This document shows positions 26,359 through 63,133 of a DNA stretch of 64,000 nucleotides, piece by piece. This DNA comes from Kitasatospora sp. NBC_01246 (GTDB taxonomy: Bacteria > Actinomycetota > Actinomycetes > Streptomycetales > Streptomycetaceae): the NCBI RefSeq assembly GCF_036226505.1, contig NZ_CP108484.1:4588001-4652000 (forward strand), in the 5' to 3' direction. A program made the translations under genes and the position numbers. The first letter of the stretch is position 1. Each line of letters opens with the position of its first letter. The notes below the pieces were generated by a model that saw only the letters and a program-made list of their open reading frames with translations, was not told where the DNA came from and ran no database searches.

Positions 26359-27447
26359 ATGCGTGCCGCCATCACCCGTGGGGGCGCACTCGTCGTCGAG
26401 GAGGTCCCGGACCCGGTGCCGCAGGCCGGACAGGTGCTGGTCCGCACCTTGGCCTGCGGCATCTGCGGCTCGGACCTGCACGCCCTCGACGACCCCGAAG
26501 CGTTCGGCGACGTCATGCGCCGCACGGGCGGGAGCACCCACGACATCCGCGAGGGACTCGTGCTCGGCCACGAGTTCGCCGCCGAGATCGTCGACTACGG
26601 CCCGGGCACCGTCCGGGCCCTGCCGACCGGCACCGTGGTGTGCGGCCCGCCGATCGGCTTCGGACCGCAGGGCAGCGGGATCATCGGCTACACACCGGCC
26701 TTCCCCGGCGGCTTCGGCGAGTACATGCTGCTCTCCGAGGCCTTCACCATGCCGGTGCCCAACGGGCTCGACCCGAAGACCGCCGCGCTCACCGAGCCGT
26801 TCTCGATCGCCGCCCGGGCCGTCCGGCGGGCCGAGGCGGCTCCCGGCTCGGTCGCCGTGGTGATCGGCCTCGGCCCGGTGGGCCTGGGCATCGTCGCGGT
26901 GCTCAAGGCCAGGGGCCTCGGCCCGGTCGTCGCGGTGGACTTCTCGCCGCGCCGCCGGGCCTTCGCCGAGCGACTAGGCGCCGACATCCTGATCGACCCG
27001 GCCGTCGAGTCCCCGTACGACCGCTGGACCTCGCTCGGGGTGATCCCCGGAATGATGGACCGGATGGCCGCCGAGTACCGGGGCGTGCGAATCAAGGACG
27101 CCGTCATCTTCGAGTGCGTCGGCACGCCCGGCATGCTCGCCCGGGTCGTGGACGGGGCACCGGCCGGCGCCCGCATCGTGCTCGTCGGCGTCTGCCTGCG
27201 CCCGGACACCTTCGACCCCGGCGTGGCCGTCGGCAAGGAGCTGGACATCCGCGGCTCCTTCGGCGGCAGCCCGACCGAGTACCGCCAGACCCTGCGCGAC
27301 ATCGCGGAGGGCCGGATCGACGCCGGCGCCGTGATCACCGGGGTGACCGGCCTGGACGGACTGGCCGGGGCGATCGCAGAACTGGGCGAGCCGGACCGCC
27401 ACGCGAAGATCATCGTCGATCCTTCGCTGGACCGGTTCGTCGTCTGA
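26359..27447 (+). CDS. Zinc-type alcohol dehydrogenase (MDR family)
   Basis: A 362-residue medium-chain dehydrogenase/reductase. The catalytic-zinc region reads CGICGSDLHAL and GHEFAAEIVD. The NAD(P) Rossmann fold follows at about residues 170-200 (VVIGLGPVGLGIVAVLKA). The four-Cys structural zinc loop is absent, as in several MDR subfamilies. It probably oxidises a hydroxyl or reduces a keto group. In this operon that could be a beta-hydroxyacyl group made by the crotonase, or an amino-acid precursor. Start at 26359 has GAGAGGAGG upstream. Confidence 0.88.
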   Translation: MRAAITRGGALVVEEVPDPVPQAGQVLVRTLACGICGSDLHALDDPEAFGDVMRRTGGSTHDIREGLVLGHEFAAEIVDYGPGTVRALPTGTVVCGPPIGFGPQGSGIIGYTPAFPGGFGEYMLLSEAFTMPVPNGLDPKTAALTEPFSIAARAVRRAEAAPGSVAVVIGLGPVGLGIVAVLKARGLGPVVAVDFSPRRRAFAERLGADILIDPAVESPYDRWTSLGVIPGMMDRMAAEYRGVRIKDAVIFECVGTPGMLARVVDGAPAGARIVLVGVCLRPDTFDPGVAVGKELDIRGSFGGSPTEYRQTLRDIAEGRIDAGAVITGVTGLDGLAGAIAELGEPDRHAKIIVDPSLDRFVV

Positions 27448-27473
27448 CCCAGCCAACCAAGCGTGGAGGACCA

Positions 27474-28022
27474 ATGCTCGTCGACACGTCTGAACAGTCC
27501 GCGGCGGTGGGCCTGCTGGAACGCCCCGACCCGGGCGACCTCGCCCCGCCGTCCACCTACCGACGACTCCTCGACCTGTTCCACCGGGGTGACATCGCCT
27601 ACCGGCTGATGGACCACCCGCCGGAGGGGCAGACCACGCTCGCCAGCGAGCTGCGGGGCCACGAGCTCTCCGCCGCCGCCAAGTGCATGGTGGTCACCGT
27701 CACCAAGGGCGGCCGGCCCGCCCGCCACGTGCTGGCCGTGATACCCGGCGACTGCCGGGTCGACCTCAAGCAGGTCGCCCGGGTGGCCGGCGGCGGCAAG
27801 GCGCGGTTCGCCGACCAGGGCGTCGCCGAGGCGCTCGGCGCGACGGTGAGCGGGACGATCACCCCGTTCTCCTTCCACCCGGACCTCCAGGTCCTCGCCG
27901 ACCCGGCCCTCTTCGACCAGCCGGAGCTGTACTTCAACGCCGCCCGGCTGGACCGGTCGGTCGCGATCAAGTCGGCCGACTACCTGCGGCTGGCCCGCCC
28001 CCAGGTGGTCCCGATCACCTGA
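27474..28022 (+). CDS. YbaK/ProX-type aminoacyl-tRNA deacylase-like protein
   Basis: A 182-residue YbaK/EbsC-fold protein. Recognisable segments are AYRLMDHPPEGQTTLASELRG, AAKCMVVTVTKGG (the Lys that stabilises substrate), LKQVARVAGGGKARFAD and GTITPFSFHPDLQVL. Family members remove wrongly attached amino acids from tRNAs. Start at ATG 27474 behind GTGGAGGA; longer frames upstream are shadows. It is the last gene of the lipid operon and is followed by a terminator-like hairpin. It may protect the cell from a non-protein amino acid made for the peptide, or may be recruited to another hydrolysis. Confidence 0.82.
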   Translation: MLVDTSEQSAAVGLLERPDPGDLAPPSTYRRLLDLFHRGDIAYRLMDHPPEGQTTLASELRGHELSAAAKCMVVTVTKGGRPARHVLAVIPGDCRVDLKQVARVAGGGKARFADQGVAEALGATVSGTITPFSFHPDLQVLADPALFDQPELYFNAARLDRSVAIKSADYLRLARPQVVPIT

Positions 28023-28042
28023 TCACCACAGGGCTCCACACC

Positions 28043-28085
28043 GGTGGCACTCCTTCTCGACAAGGGGTGCCACCTTCCCTTTTCC
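28043..28085 (+). terminator. Hairpin with T-rich tail ending the lipid operon
   Basis: 28043-28055 pairs with 28062-28074 over 13 base pairs (one G-U) around a 6-base loop, and TTCCCTTTTCC follows. It lies 20 bp after the YbaK-like stop. This is a good Rho-independent terminator for the plus-strand operon. Confidence 0.8.
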
Positions 28086-28137
28086 CCGGAACGGGCGCGA
28101 CATGACACTCCTTCGGCCTGCCAACTACGGTGGGCGC

Positions 28138-29424
28138 ATGACAACCGGCACAGCCCCGCGGCGGCTGCTCACCCTCGCGCTCCGCCGCGCGCCGTGGTCG
28201 GTGCGGGTCTGGCGGGACATCGTGTTCCTCTGCCTGGGCGTCCCGCTCCAGCTGGCCTCCTTCTCCCTGGTGGCGGTGCCCTGGCTGCTGTTCGTCGAAC
28301 CCGCCGACGACTGGCTCTACTGGCCGCTGGAGACCACCCAGCTGATGCTGACCGTGGTCGGACCGCTCGCCTTCCTGCTGCTCTCGGTCACCGCCCTGAA
28401 CGAGGCGCAGCACCGCCGGTTCCGCTACCTGCTCGGCGAGTCGATCCCGCGTGCCGCCCACAGCACGATCCGGCTCAGCTGGCGCGGGCTCGCCACCTCG
28501 GTCCGCTCGCAGGCCGCCTGGCGCCAGCTCGGCTACCACGTCCTGGTCGGGCCGGTGCTCGGGCTCGCCGGGCTCGCCGTGCTGGCCGGCTGGCTCTACG
28601 CCATCGCCCTGGCCGGCGCGTACGGCTGGATCTGGGCCCTGCCCGAGCAGGTCCGCCAGCGCGCCGCCGTGTTCACCGCCGGCGGCCTGCTGCTCGTCCT
28701 CGTGATGCCCTGGGTGACGGCGCTGGTGGTCGGCGCGGACGGCTACCTGGCCCGCCGGCTGCTCGGGCCCAGCCGGGCCGAGCGGCTCGCCGAACGCGTC
28801 GACGACCTGACCGAGGGCCGGAACGGCCTGGTGGCCGCCGCCGACGCCGAACGGCGCCGGATCGAGCGCGACCTGCACGACGGCACCCAGCAGCGCCTGG
28901 TCGCCCTGGCGATGACCCTCGGCCTGGCCCGGGCCACCCTGACCGACGCCGGGCCGAACGCGAAGGGCGTCATCGACAAGGCGCACCGGGAGGCGCTGGA
29001 GGCCATCGCCGAGCTGAAGCACCTCGTCCGCGGCCTGCACCCGGCGGTCCTGGACGACCGCGGCCTGGACGCCGCGCTGTCCGGGGTCGCCGCCCGCGCC
29101 CCGCTGCCCGTCGACCTGGCGGTCACGGTGGACCGCCGCCCCGCGACGGCCATCGAGTCCGTCGCCTACTTCGTCGTCGCCGAGGCGCTCAACAACGTCG
29201 CCAAGCACGCCCGCGCCGAGCGCGCCGTCGTGCGGGTGGACCGCGTCGCCGACCTGCTGCGCGTCGTCGTCACCGACGACGGTGTCGGCGGCGCCGACCA
29301 GAGCCGGGGCACCGGCATCGCCGGCCTCAGCCGTCGCGCCCGCTCGGTGGACGGCACCTTCCGGATATCCAGCCCCGTCGGGGGCCCGACCACCATCACC
29401 GTGGAGCTGCCGTGCGCGTCGTGA
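28138..29424 (+). CDS. NarL-type sensor histidine kinase
   Basis: A 428-residue membrane sensor kinase. Four hydrophobic spans in two pairs occupy about residues 25-95 and 130-200 (a streptomycete-type membrane sensor). Then comes the HisKA_3 dimerisation box RRIERDLHDGTQQRLV with phospho-acceptor His247. The ATPase domain has VVAEALNNVAKHA and DDGVGGADQSRGTGIAGL. Start at ATG 28138. It overlaps the response-regulator gene by 13 bp, so the two form one operon. Its position between the two halves of the cluster suggests it senses a signal that controls the lipopeptide or its resistance. Confidence 0.9.
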   Translation: MTTGTAPRRLLTLALRRAPWSVRVWRDIVFLCLGVPLQLASFSLVAVPWLLFVEPADDWLYWPLETTQLMLTVVGPLAFLLLSVTALNEAQHRRFRYLLGESIPRAAHSTIRLSWRGLATSVRSQAAWRQLGYHVLVGPVLGLAGLAVLAGWLYAIALAGAYGWIWALPEQVRQRAAVFTAGGLLLVLVMPWVTALVVGADGYLARRLLGPSRAERLAERVDDLTEGRNGLVAAADAERRRIERDLHDGTQQRLVALAMTLGLARATLTDAGPNAKGVIDKAHREALEAIAELKHLVRGLHPAVLDDRGLDAALSGVAARAPLPVDLAVTVDRRPATAIESVAYFVVAEALNNVAKHARAERAVVRVDRVADLLRVVVTDDGVGGADQSRGTGIAGLSRRARSVDGTFRISSPVGGPTTITVELPCAS

Positions 29425-30059
29425 TCGCCGAGGACTCCGTCCTCCTGCGAGTCGGCCTGACCAACGTCCTGGAGACGATGGGCTTCGAGGTCGCCGCCGC
29501 CGTCGGCGACGCGGAGGAGGTGCTCCTCGCCGTCGAGGAGCACCGGCCGGACGTCGCCATCCTCGACGTCCGGATGCCGCCCTCGCACACCGACGAGGGC
29601 GTGCGGGCCGCGCTGGTGATCCGCCGTCGCTGGCCGGAGACCGCCCTGCTGCTGCTCTCCCAGTACGTCGAGGAGCGCTACGCGGCCGACCTGGTCGCCA
29701 CCAACCCCAGCGGCATCGGCTACCTCCTGAAGGAACGCGTCGCGCACGTCGAGGAGTTCGTGGACGCGCTGCGCAAGGTCGCCGCCGGCGGCACCGCGCT
29801 CGACCCCGAGGTCGTCTCGCAGCTCTTGTTGCGCCGGCAGAGCGGCCCGCTCGACCGGCTGACCGAGCGGGAGCGGGAGGTGCTCGCGCTGATGGCCGAG
29901 GGCCAGTCGAACTCCTCCATCGCCGCCGCGCTGGTGATCAGCGACAGCGCCGTCGGCAAGCACATCAACAGCATCCTCACCAAGCTCGACCTGCCCCGCG
30001 AGGACGCCGGCGGCCACCGCCGGGTCCGCGCCGTGCTGCGCTTCCTGGAAGGGCGCTGA
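29412..30059 (+). CDS. NarL/LuxR-type response regulator
   Basis: A 215-residue two-domain response regulator, starting at a GTG inside the end of the kinase gene. The receiver domain has the acidic pocket VVIAEDSVLL, phospho-acceptor Asp52 in AILDVRMPPSHTDEG, LLLLSQYVEERY and the switch Lys in YLLKERV. The C-terminal LuxR helix-turn-helix is LTEREREVLALMAEGQSNSS followed by SDSAVGKHINSIL. It should activate or repress promoters on phosphorylation by the neighbouring kinase. Confidence 0.93.
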   Translation: MRVVIAEDSVLLRVGLTNVLETMGFEVAAAVGDAEEVLLAVEEHRPDVAILDVRMPPSHTDEGVRAALVIRRRWPETALLLLSQYVEERYAADLVATNPSGIGYLLKERVAHVEEFVDALRKVAAGGTALDPEVVSQLLLRRQSGPLDRLTEREREVLALMAEGQSNSSIAAALVISDSAVGKHINSILTKLDLPREDAGGHRRVRAVLRFLEGR

Positions 30060-30089
30060 CCGGCTGGGTCCCCGAGCCCGGTCGGGCCT

Positions 30090-30137
30090 GGTCGGGCCGC
30101 GCTGTCCGGTCGGGTCCGGTCGGGCCGCGCTGTCCGG
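30090..30137. repeat. Two 20-bp direct repeats between the response regulator and the NRPS end
   Basis: GGTCGGGCCGCGCTGTCCGG occurs at 30090-30109 and 30118-30137 (28-bp period). The repeats lie in the short convergent intergenic stretch. No function is evident. Confidence 0.6.
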
Positions 30138-30157
30138 CCCGTCCGGACCCGTTCCGC

Positions 30158-30200
30158 CCCGAGGGCCCCCGCGGTCGTACCGACCGCGGGGGCCCTCGGG
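30158..30200. terminator. Bidirectional terminator hairpin between convergent operons
   Basis: A perfect inverted repeat: 30158-30177 pairs with 30181-30200 (20 base pairs) around a 3-base loop. It lies between the response-regulator stop (30059, plus) and the NRPS2 stop (30211, minus), so it can end both transcripts. Confidence 0.85.
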
Positions 30201-30210
30201 CGTTCCGCCG

Positions 30211-57832
<27,622 letters not shown>

Positions 57833-57834
57833 TC

Positions 57835-60800
57835 CTAGTTCTCCTTGGAGTTCGTGGCGGCGGCGCCGGCCGTGGCGGTGCTGGGGGCGAAGAGGTCCGA
57901 CTCCGCGATCTCGGAGTCGCTCAGCTGCTCGATCTCGGCCCTGATCTGGTCCTCGATCGCCGCGGCCAGACGGCCGACGGTGGGCTGGGCGAAGACGGTG
58001 CCGATGGAGAGGTCGATGTCGAACTCGTCCTGGAGCTGGGAGGTCATGCGGATGGCCAGGATCGAGTGGCCGCCGAGCGTGAAGAAGCTGTCCTGCACGC
58101 CGACCCGGGGCAGTCCGAGCAGTTCGGCCCAGATCTGGGCGATCCGCTCCTCGGTGGGGGTGGTGGGCGGCTGGAAGCCGTCGTCCCCGGCGTCGATGTC
58201 GGGCAGGGCCCGACGGTCGACCTTCCCGTTGGCGGTGAGCGGGATCCGGTCGATCACCGTGAGGGCCGACGGGACCATGTAGTCGGGGAGGCGCTCGGCG
58301 AGCGCGGCCCTGACCGGTTCGAGGTCGACGGGCCCGGTGCCGTCCGTGACCAGGTAGCCGACCAGCGACTTCTCACCGGTGGTGCTCTCCCGGACGATCA
58401 CCACGGCGTCGCGGACCGGTGCCAGCTCCGACAGTACGGCCTCGATCTCTCCGAGTTCTATGCGGTATCCGCGCAGCTTGACCTGGGTGTCGATGCGGCC
58501 GAGGAAGGAGATGCTGCCGTCGGAGAGCACCCGGGTCAGGTCACCGGTGCGGTAGAGGCGGGAGCCGGCCGGGCCGTAGGGGTTCGGGACGAACTTCTCG
58601 GCGGTCAGCTCGGGCCGGCCGTGGTAGCCGCGGGCCAGGCCCTCGCCGCCGACGTGGAGTTCGCCGGCGACGCCGACCGGGACGGGCCGGCCGGCCCGGT
58701 CCAGCACCAGGGTGGTGGTGTTGGGCAGCGGGCCGCCCAGCGGTACGGCGGCGGCCTGCGGCCGGTCCACGGGGTGCACGGTGGAGCCGATCGAGGCCTC
58801 GGTCGGTCCGTACTCGTTGATCAGCCGGCCGGGGCCGAGGGCCGTGAGCCAGCGGTTGGCGAGGCGGGCGGGCAGTTCCTCGCCGGCCACCAGGACCAGC
58901 CGGGCCAGTGCCGACATCCGGTCGTCGGTCAGCTGGTCGGTGAGCAGTTCGAGGTGCCCGGGGGTGAGCTTGACGAAGGCGTACGGCGCACCGGCCAGCA
59001 GCGTCTCGCCGAGGGTGGCGAGATCCAGGTCGGCGGGCAGGACGTGCACCGCGCGGCCGGTGATCAGCGGCACGTACAGGTTGGTGGCCGGCAGGTCGAA
59101 GGCGATGGAGCTGAACAGCGGGGCGCCGCCCTCGGCGCCGGTCAGGTCGCGGGCCGCCCAGCGCAGGTGGTTGGCCAGGCCGCGGTGGTGCACCATGACG
59201 CCCTTGGGGCGGCCGGTGGAGCCGGAGGTGTAGATCGCGTAGGCGAGCAGCTCCGGGTCCCCGGAGCGGGCGGGCCGCTCGGCCGGGCGGGCCTCGACGG
59301 CGGCGCGGTCGGCGTCCAGCAGGACGAGGGCGCCCTGGTGGCCCGCCGTGGCGGAGGCCTGGTCGGAGGTGGTGACGAGCAGCGGCGAGCGGCAGTCGGA
59401 GAGGACGTGGCGCAGCCGCTCGGCGGGCAGCGACGGGTCCAGCGGCAGGTAGGCGGCGTCGGCCTTCCAGATGCCGAGCAGGGCGGGGACGAGCTCCGGT
59501 CCGCGGGCCAGGCAGAGGCCGACGACGGTGTCGGGGCCGGCGCCCAGGGCGATCAGGTGGTGGGCGATGCGGTTGGCCCGCTCGTCCACCTCGGCGTAGG
59601 TCAGCCGGGTCTCGCCGGCGATCACGGCGACGGCGTCGGGGGTGGTCCGGGCCTGCTCCTCGAACAGGTCGAGGGTGGTGCCGGCCGGCCAGTCGGCGTG
59701 CTCGCCGGTGCCCCAGCCGGTGAGCTGCTCGCGGTCCCGCTCGGCCATGATCCCGGCGGCCGCGAGGGTGACGGCGGGCTCGGCGGTGACGGACTCCAGC
59801 AGGCGCAGGAAGTGGTCGGCCAGCCGCTCGACGGTGGTCCGCTCGAACAGCGCGTCGGTGTACTCGAAGGCGCCGCTCCAGGTGCCGTCGGCCTCGCTGC
59901 GGACGTAGAGGGTGAGGTCGGTCTTGGCGACCTGGCGGGCCGGGTGGAGGTAGTCGATGTCGGCGCGGTCGGGCATGCCGCCGATCAGCTGGCCGTCGTG
60001 CAGGTTGAAGGCGACCTGGTAGAGCGGGGTGCGGGACTGGTCGCGCTCGGGGCGCAGCTCGTCCACGATGTGCTCGAAGGAGAGGTTCTGGTGGGCGAAG
60101 GCCTCGCGGCAGACCACCCTGACCTTCTCCAGGGCCTCGGTGAAGGTCAGGCCCTCCGCCAGCCGGCAGCGCAGCACCAGCGAGTTGAGGAAGAAGCCGA
60201 CGGTGCGGTCGACCTCGGGCCGGGTGCGTCCGGCGACCGGGGTGCCGATCACCACGTCCCACTGGCCGCTGAGCCGGGCGAGCACGGTACCGAAGGCGGT
60301 CAGCAGCGTCATGAACGGCGTGGCCTCGCGGCTCTGGCCGAGGTCGGTGACCGCGGCCATCAGGCGCTGCGGGATGTCGAAGGTGACGACGTCGCCGTGC
60401 GGGTCGCGCTTGGCGGGGCGCGGGTGGTCGGCGGGCAGCTCCAGCGGGACGAGCCCGTCGAGCGCGGTGCGCCAGTAGGCGAGCTCGTCGGCCAGCCGCT
60501 CCTTGGAGTGCCACTCCTGCTGCCAGCCGGCGTAGTCGGCGTACTGCACCGGGACGGCGGGCAGCCGCGGGGTGACGCCGGCCCGCAGGGCGGCGCACAG
60601 CTGGTGGAACTCCTCCTCCAGGACGGCGGCCGACCAGCCGTCGCAGGCGATGTGGTGGATGGTGACGAGCAGCAGCTGCTCGTCGCCGTCGGCGGGGGTG
60701 CGGGCCAGGGTGGCGCGCCAGAGCCGGCCGGAGGCGAGGTCGAAGCCGGTCTCGAACTGCTCGCGGAAGAGCTCGACGATCCGCTCACGGCTGCCTTCGG

Positions 60801-62502
60801 CGCACCGCAGCTCGATCGGCAGGGTTTCGCCGATCTCCTGGAGCGGTTCGCCGTCGACGACGGTGTAGCGGGTGCGCAGCGCCTCGTGGCGGTCGGCGAG
60901 GGTGTCGAGCACCAGGCGGACGGTGTCGGCCTCGACGTCCCCGGGCAGCCGCAGGAACAGCGGGGCGGTCCACTCCGGGCTGGGCTCCATGGTGTCGAGC
61001 AGCCAGATCCGGCGCTGGCCGTACGAGAGCGGCAGCGGCCGGTCGCGCGGCACCGGGGTGATGCCGGCGGCGGTCGGCCGGGCGTCCGCGAGCAGGGCGA
61101 CCTGCTCGCGGACGGTGACCGCGCCGAACAGGTCGGCGAGCACGATCGGGGTGCCGGTGGCCGCGTGGAGGCGCTTGGCCAGCTCGGTCATGATCAGCGA
61201 GTAGCCGCCGAGCTGGAAGAAGTTGTCGTCCAGGCCGACCTGCGCCACCTCCAGCAGCTCGGACCAGATCCGGGCCACGGTCCGCTCGACGGCGGTCACG
61301 GGGGCGACGTGGGCGGGGCGGCCGGGCGCGGTGTCGGCGGGCGCGGCCTGCGGGCGGTCGGCCTCGTCGAGCAGCTCCAGGACGCCGTCGCCCTGCCAGC
61401 GGACCAGGTCGCCGGTGGCGTGCATGCGGCTGCCGGCGGTGCCGTAGACGGCGGGGCGCAGCCGCTCGGCGGTGGTGCGCGGGTCGTCGAGGTAGCCGGC
61501 GCCGGCGCCGAGGCCGGCCGCGTTCAGCCGGCCGGGGACGCCCGGCGGGACGAGGTCGCCGTACTCGTCGAGGACGAGCAGCGGGATCCGGTCGATCGGG
61601 CGGCCGAGCAGGGTGTTCGGGCCGGTGCGGTCCGGGTCGACGGTGTGGGCGGTCACCGCGAGGGCGCCGTCGAGCAGGTGGACGCTGCACACTTCCTCGG
61701 CGCCGGTGGCGGTCAGGGCGCGCGCGGTGCCGGCGGTCAGCCCGGCGCCGGCGGCGAGCACCAGGCGGGGGGCGGTGCCGGGCCGCAGGTCGGCGGCGGC
61801 GAGCAGCGCGGGCGCGCCGGCCAGTACGGTGGCCCGCTGCTCGGCGGCGACGGCGGCGAGGCCGGCGGGGTCGGTCACCGGGACGGCGGTGGCCCCGGCG
61901 GCCAGCGCGGCGAACAGCGGGGCGAACCAGCCGTCGGTGCCGCCGGCGCAGAGCACCCGGTCGCCCGGCTCCAGGCCGAACTCCTCGACCAGCCAGTCGA
62001 TCTGGTGCAGTACGGCGGCCTGGTCGAGGACCAGGGTGCGGCCGGTGGCCGGGTCGTGGCGCAGCCAGGCGGCGTCGGTCGGCCCGGCGGGCCGACCGGG
62101 GTGGTCGGCGGGCCGGTCGGCGAGGTCCAGCGCCAGCGTGCGGGGGCCGACGACCCGGGCGGCGCCGTGCCGCTCGGGCGCGTCCTCGTCCAGGGTGAGG
62201 ACGAGCTCCACCCGGGCGGGCAGGGAGCCGAGCGGGAGGTCGGCGGGCAGGGGCAGGACGGCCGCGCCGGCGCGCCAGACGCCGAGGGCGGTCCGCGCGA
62301 ACGCCGCCCCGGGGGAGAGGCGCACGCCGACGACGCCGCCGGGCGCGATGCCCGCCTCGGCGAGGAAGTGCGCCAGCCGGCCGGCGTGCTCGTCGAGCCG
62401 GCGGTAGTCGGCGCGGTCCTGGTGGTCGGACACGGCGATGGCGTCGGGAGCCCGGCGGGTCGAGCTCGCAATCAGGTCGTGCAGGGAAGGCCGCGGGGTC
62501 AC
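57835..62502 (-). CDS. NRPS1: A*-T-C-A-T starter synthetase (Asn-like A domain)
   Basis: A 1,555-residue synthetase. Residues 1-400 are a degenerate A domain: the P-loop is reduced to HDPATGRTLVLDQ, and the A8-A10 part is missing after ATGDLVRWQGDG. A carrier domain follows (FFQLGGYSLI, Ser435). The C domain is canonical (IHHIACDGWS, His616/His617). The second A domain is intact (YTSGSTGRPKGVMV, INEYGPTEASIG, LTANGKVDRRAL) with code DLTKLAEIGK, close to Asn (DLTKLGEVGK). The final carrier has Ser1480 (LGGHSILAI). Start is GTG 62502 after GAGGAG; the ATG at 62751 overlaps mbtH out of frame and is unlikely. The first carrier cannot be loaded by its own A domain, so it probably receives the fatty acyl group. 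NRPS2 follows after 2 bp. Confidence 0.9.
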   Translation of the reverse strand: MTPRPSLHDLIASSTRRAPDAIAVSDHQDRADYRRLDEHAGRLAHFLAEAGIAPGGVVGVRLSPGAAFARTALGVWRAGAAVLPLPADLPLGSLPARVELVLTLDEDAPERHGAARVVGPRTLALDLADRPADHPGRPAGPTDAAWLRHDPATGRTLVLDQAAVLHQIDWLVEEFGLEPGDRVLCAGGTDGWFAPLFAALAAGATAVPVTDPAGLAAVAAEQRATVLAGAPALLAAADLRPGTAPRLVLAAGAGLTAGTARALTATGAEEVCSVHLLDGALAVTAHTVDPDRTGPNTLLGRPIDRIPLLVLDEYGDLVPPGVPGRLNAAGLGAGAGYLDDPRTTAERLRPAVYGTAGSRMHATGDLVRWQGDGVLELLDEADRPQAAPADTAPGRPAHVAPVTAVERTVARIWSELLEVAQVGLDDNFFQLGGYSLIMTELAKRLHAATGTPIVLADLFGAVTVREQVALLADARPTAAGITPVPRDRPLPLSYGQRRIWLLDTMEPSPEWTAPLFLRLPGDVEADTVRLVLDTLADRHEALRTRYTVVDGEPLQEIGETLPIELRCAEGSRERIVELFREQFETGFDLASGRLWRATLARTPADGDEQLLLVTIHHIACDGWSAAVLEEEFHQLCAALRAGVTPRLPAVPVQYADYAGWQQEWHSKERLADELAYWRTALDGLVPLELPADHPRPAKRDPHGDVVTFDIPQRLMAAVTDLGQSREATPFMTLLTAFGTVLARLSGQWDVVIGTPVAGRTRPEVDRTVGFFLNSLVLRCRLAEGLTFTEALEKVRVVCREAFAHQNLSFEHIVDELRPERDQSRTPLYQVAFNLHDGQLIGGMPDRADIDYLHPARQVAKTDLTLYVRSEADGTWSGAFEYTDALFERTTVERLADHFLRLLESVTAEPAVTLAAAGIMAERDREQLTGWGTGEHADWPAGTTLDLFEEQARTTPDAVAVIAGETRLTYAEVDERANRIAHHLIALGAGPDTVVGLCLARGPELVPALLGIWKADAAYLPLDPSLPAERLRHVLSDCRSPLLVTTSDQASATAGHQGALVLLDADRAAVEARPAERPARSGDPELLAYAIYTSGSTGRPKGVMVHHRGLANHLRWAARDLTGAEGGAPLFSSIAFDLPATNLYVPLITGRAVHVLPADLDLATLGETLLAGAPYAFVKLTPGHLELLTDQLTDDRMSALARLVLVAGEELPARLANRWLTALGPGRLINEYGPTEASIGSTVHPVDRPQAAAVPLGGPLPNTTTLVLDRAGRPVPVGVAGELHVGGEGLARGYHGRPELTAEKFVPNPYGPAGSRLYRTGDLTRVLSDGSISFLGRIDTQVKLRGYRIELGEIEAVLSELAPVRDAVVIVRESTTGEKSLVGYLVTDGTGPVDLEPVRAALAERLPDYMVPSALTVIDRIPLTANGKVDRRALPDIDAGDDGFQPPTTPTEERIAQIWAELLGLPRVGVQDSFFTLGGHSILAIRMTSQLQDEFDIDLSIGTVFAQPTVGRLAAAIEDQIRAEIEQLSDSEIAESDLFAPSTATAGAAATNSKEN

Positions 62503-62600
62503 GAGAGCTCCTCGCTCGGTGTCACGGTGGGGTGGGCGGTACGACGACGCGCGCTCTCCCGCGGCGGCCGGTGGGGGCCGCCGCGGGAGAGCGGGGTCGT

Positions 62601-62822
62601 TCAGTTGGCGGCGGCCTGGGCGGCCATCCGGGTGCGCAGGCTCAGCGGGCGCATGTCGGTCCACACCTCGCCGATGCGGGTGAGGCACTCCTGCTTGGTG
62701 CCGCCGGTGCCCTCGGCCCGCCAGCCGTCCGGCAGGGCGCGGTCCGCCCACCAGATCGAGTACTGCTCCTCGTCGTTGAGCACCACGAGGTAGCTCTGCT
62801 CGTCGACAATCTGCTCAGCCAT
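62601..62822 (-). CDS. MbtH-like protein
   Basis: A 73-residue MbtH-family helper that binds NRPS adenylation domains and supports their folding or activity. The motif is NDEEQYSIWWADRALPDGW, then ECLTRIGEVWTDMRPLSL. The usual WP of the first motif is WW here. It is the first gene of the minus-strand NRPS operon, 98 bp before NRPS1. Start at ATG 62822; longer frames upstream are shadows. Confidence 0.95.
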   Translation of the reverse strand: MAEQIVDEQSYLVVLNDEEQYSIWWADRALPDGWRAEGTGGTKQECLTRIGEVWTDMRPLSLRTRMAAQAAAN

Positions 62823-62948
62823 GACGCTCCCAGGTCGGTTGAGGCCGGTGCCGCCAGGGGCGGCTGGATGCACGGGACGGCCGAGCTGTTGGGCGGGCCG
62901 GCTGCCCGCACACTCGTCCGACTGCCCGGGAAGTCTGCGGTGGCCCGC

Positions 62949-62963
62949 TATAGACGCTCTATA
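62949..62963. promoter_or_regulatory. Inverted repeat TATAGA-CGC-TCTATA upstream of mbtH
   Basis: A perfect 6-base inverted repeat with a 3-base spacer, 127 bp before the mbtH start. It is AT-rich within GC-rich DNA, so it may overlap a -10 region or be a regulator site. Confidence 0.5.
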
Positions 62964-63133
62964 CCGTCGGATCCGGCCGTCGGCGTGCCTTCCGGCGCAG
63001 GTCACGAGGGGTGCGCGGGCCCCGGATCGGGGCGGTCCGGGGCGTGGTGGAAATCACGATTGCTTATATCGAGGGGTTTGCGGTGGCCGAAAAATGCCCT
63101 TCCGCCACCCTGGGTGTCCATTACTTGACTTCA

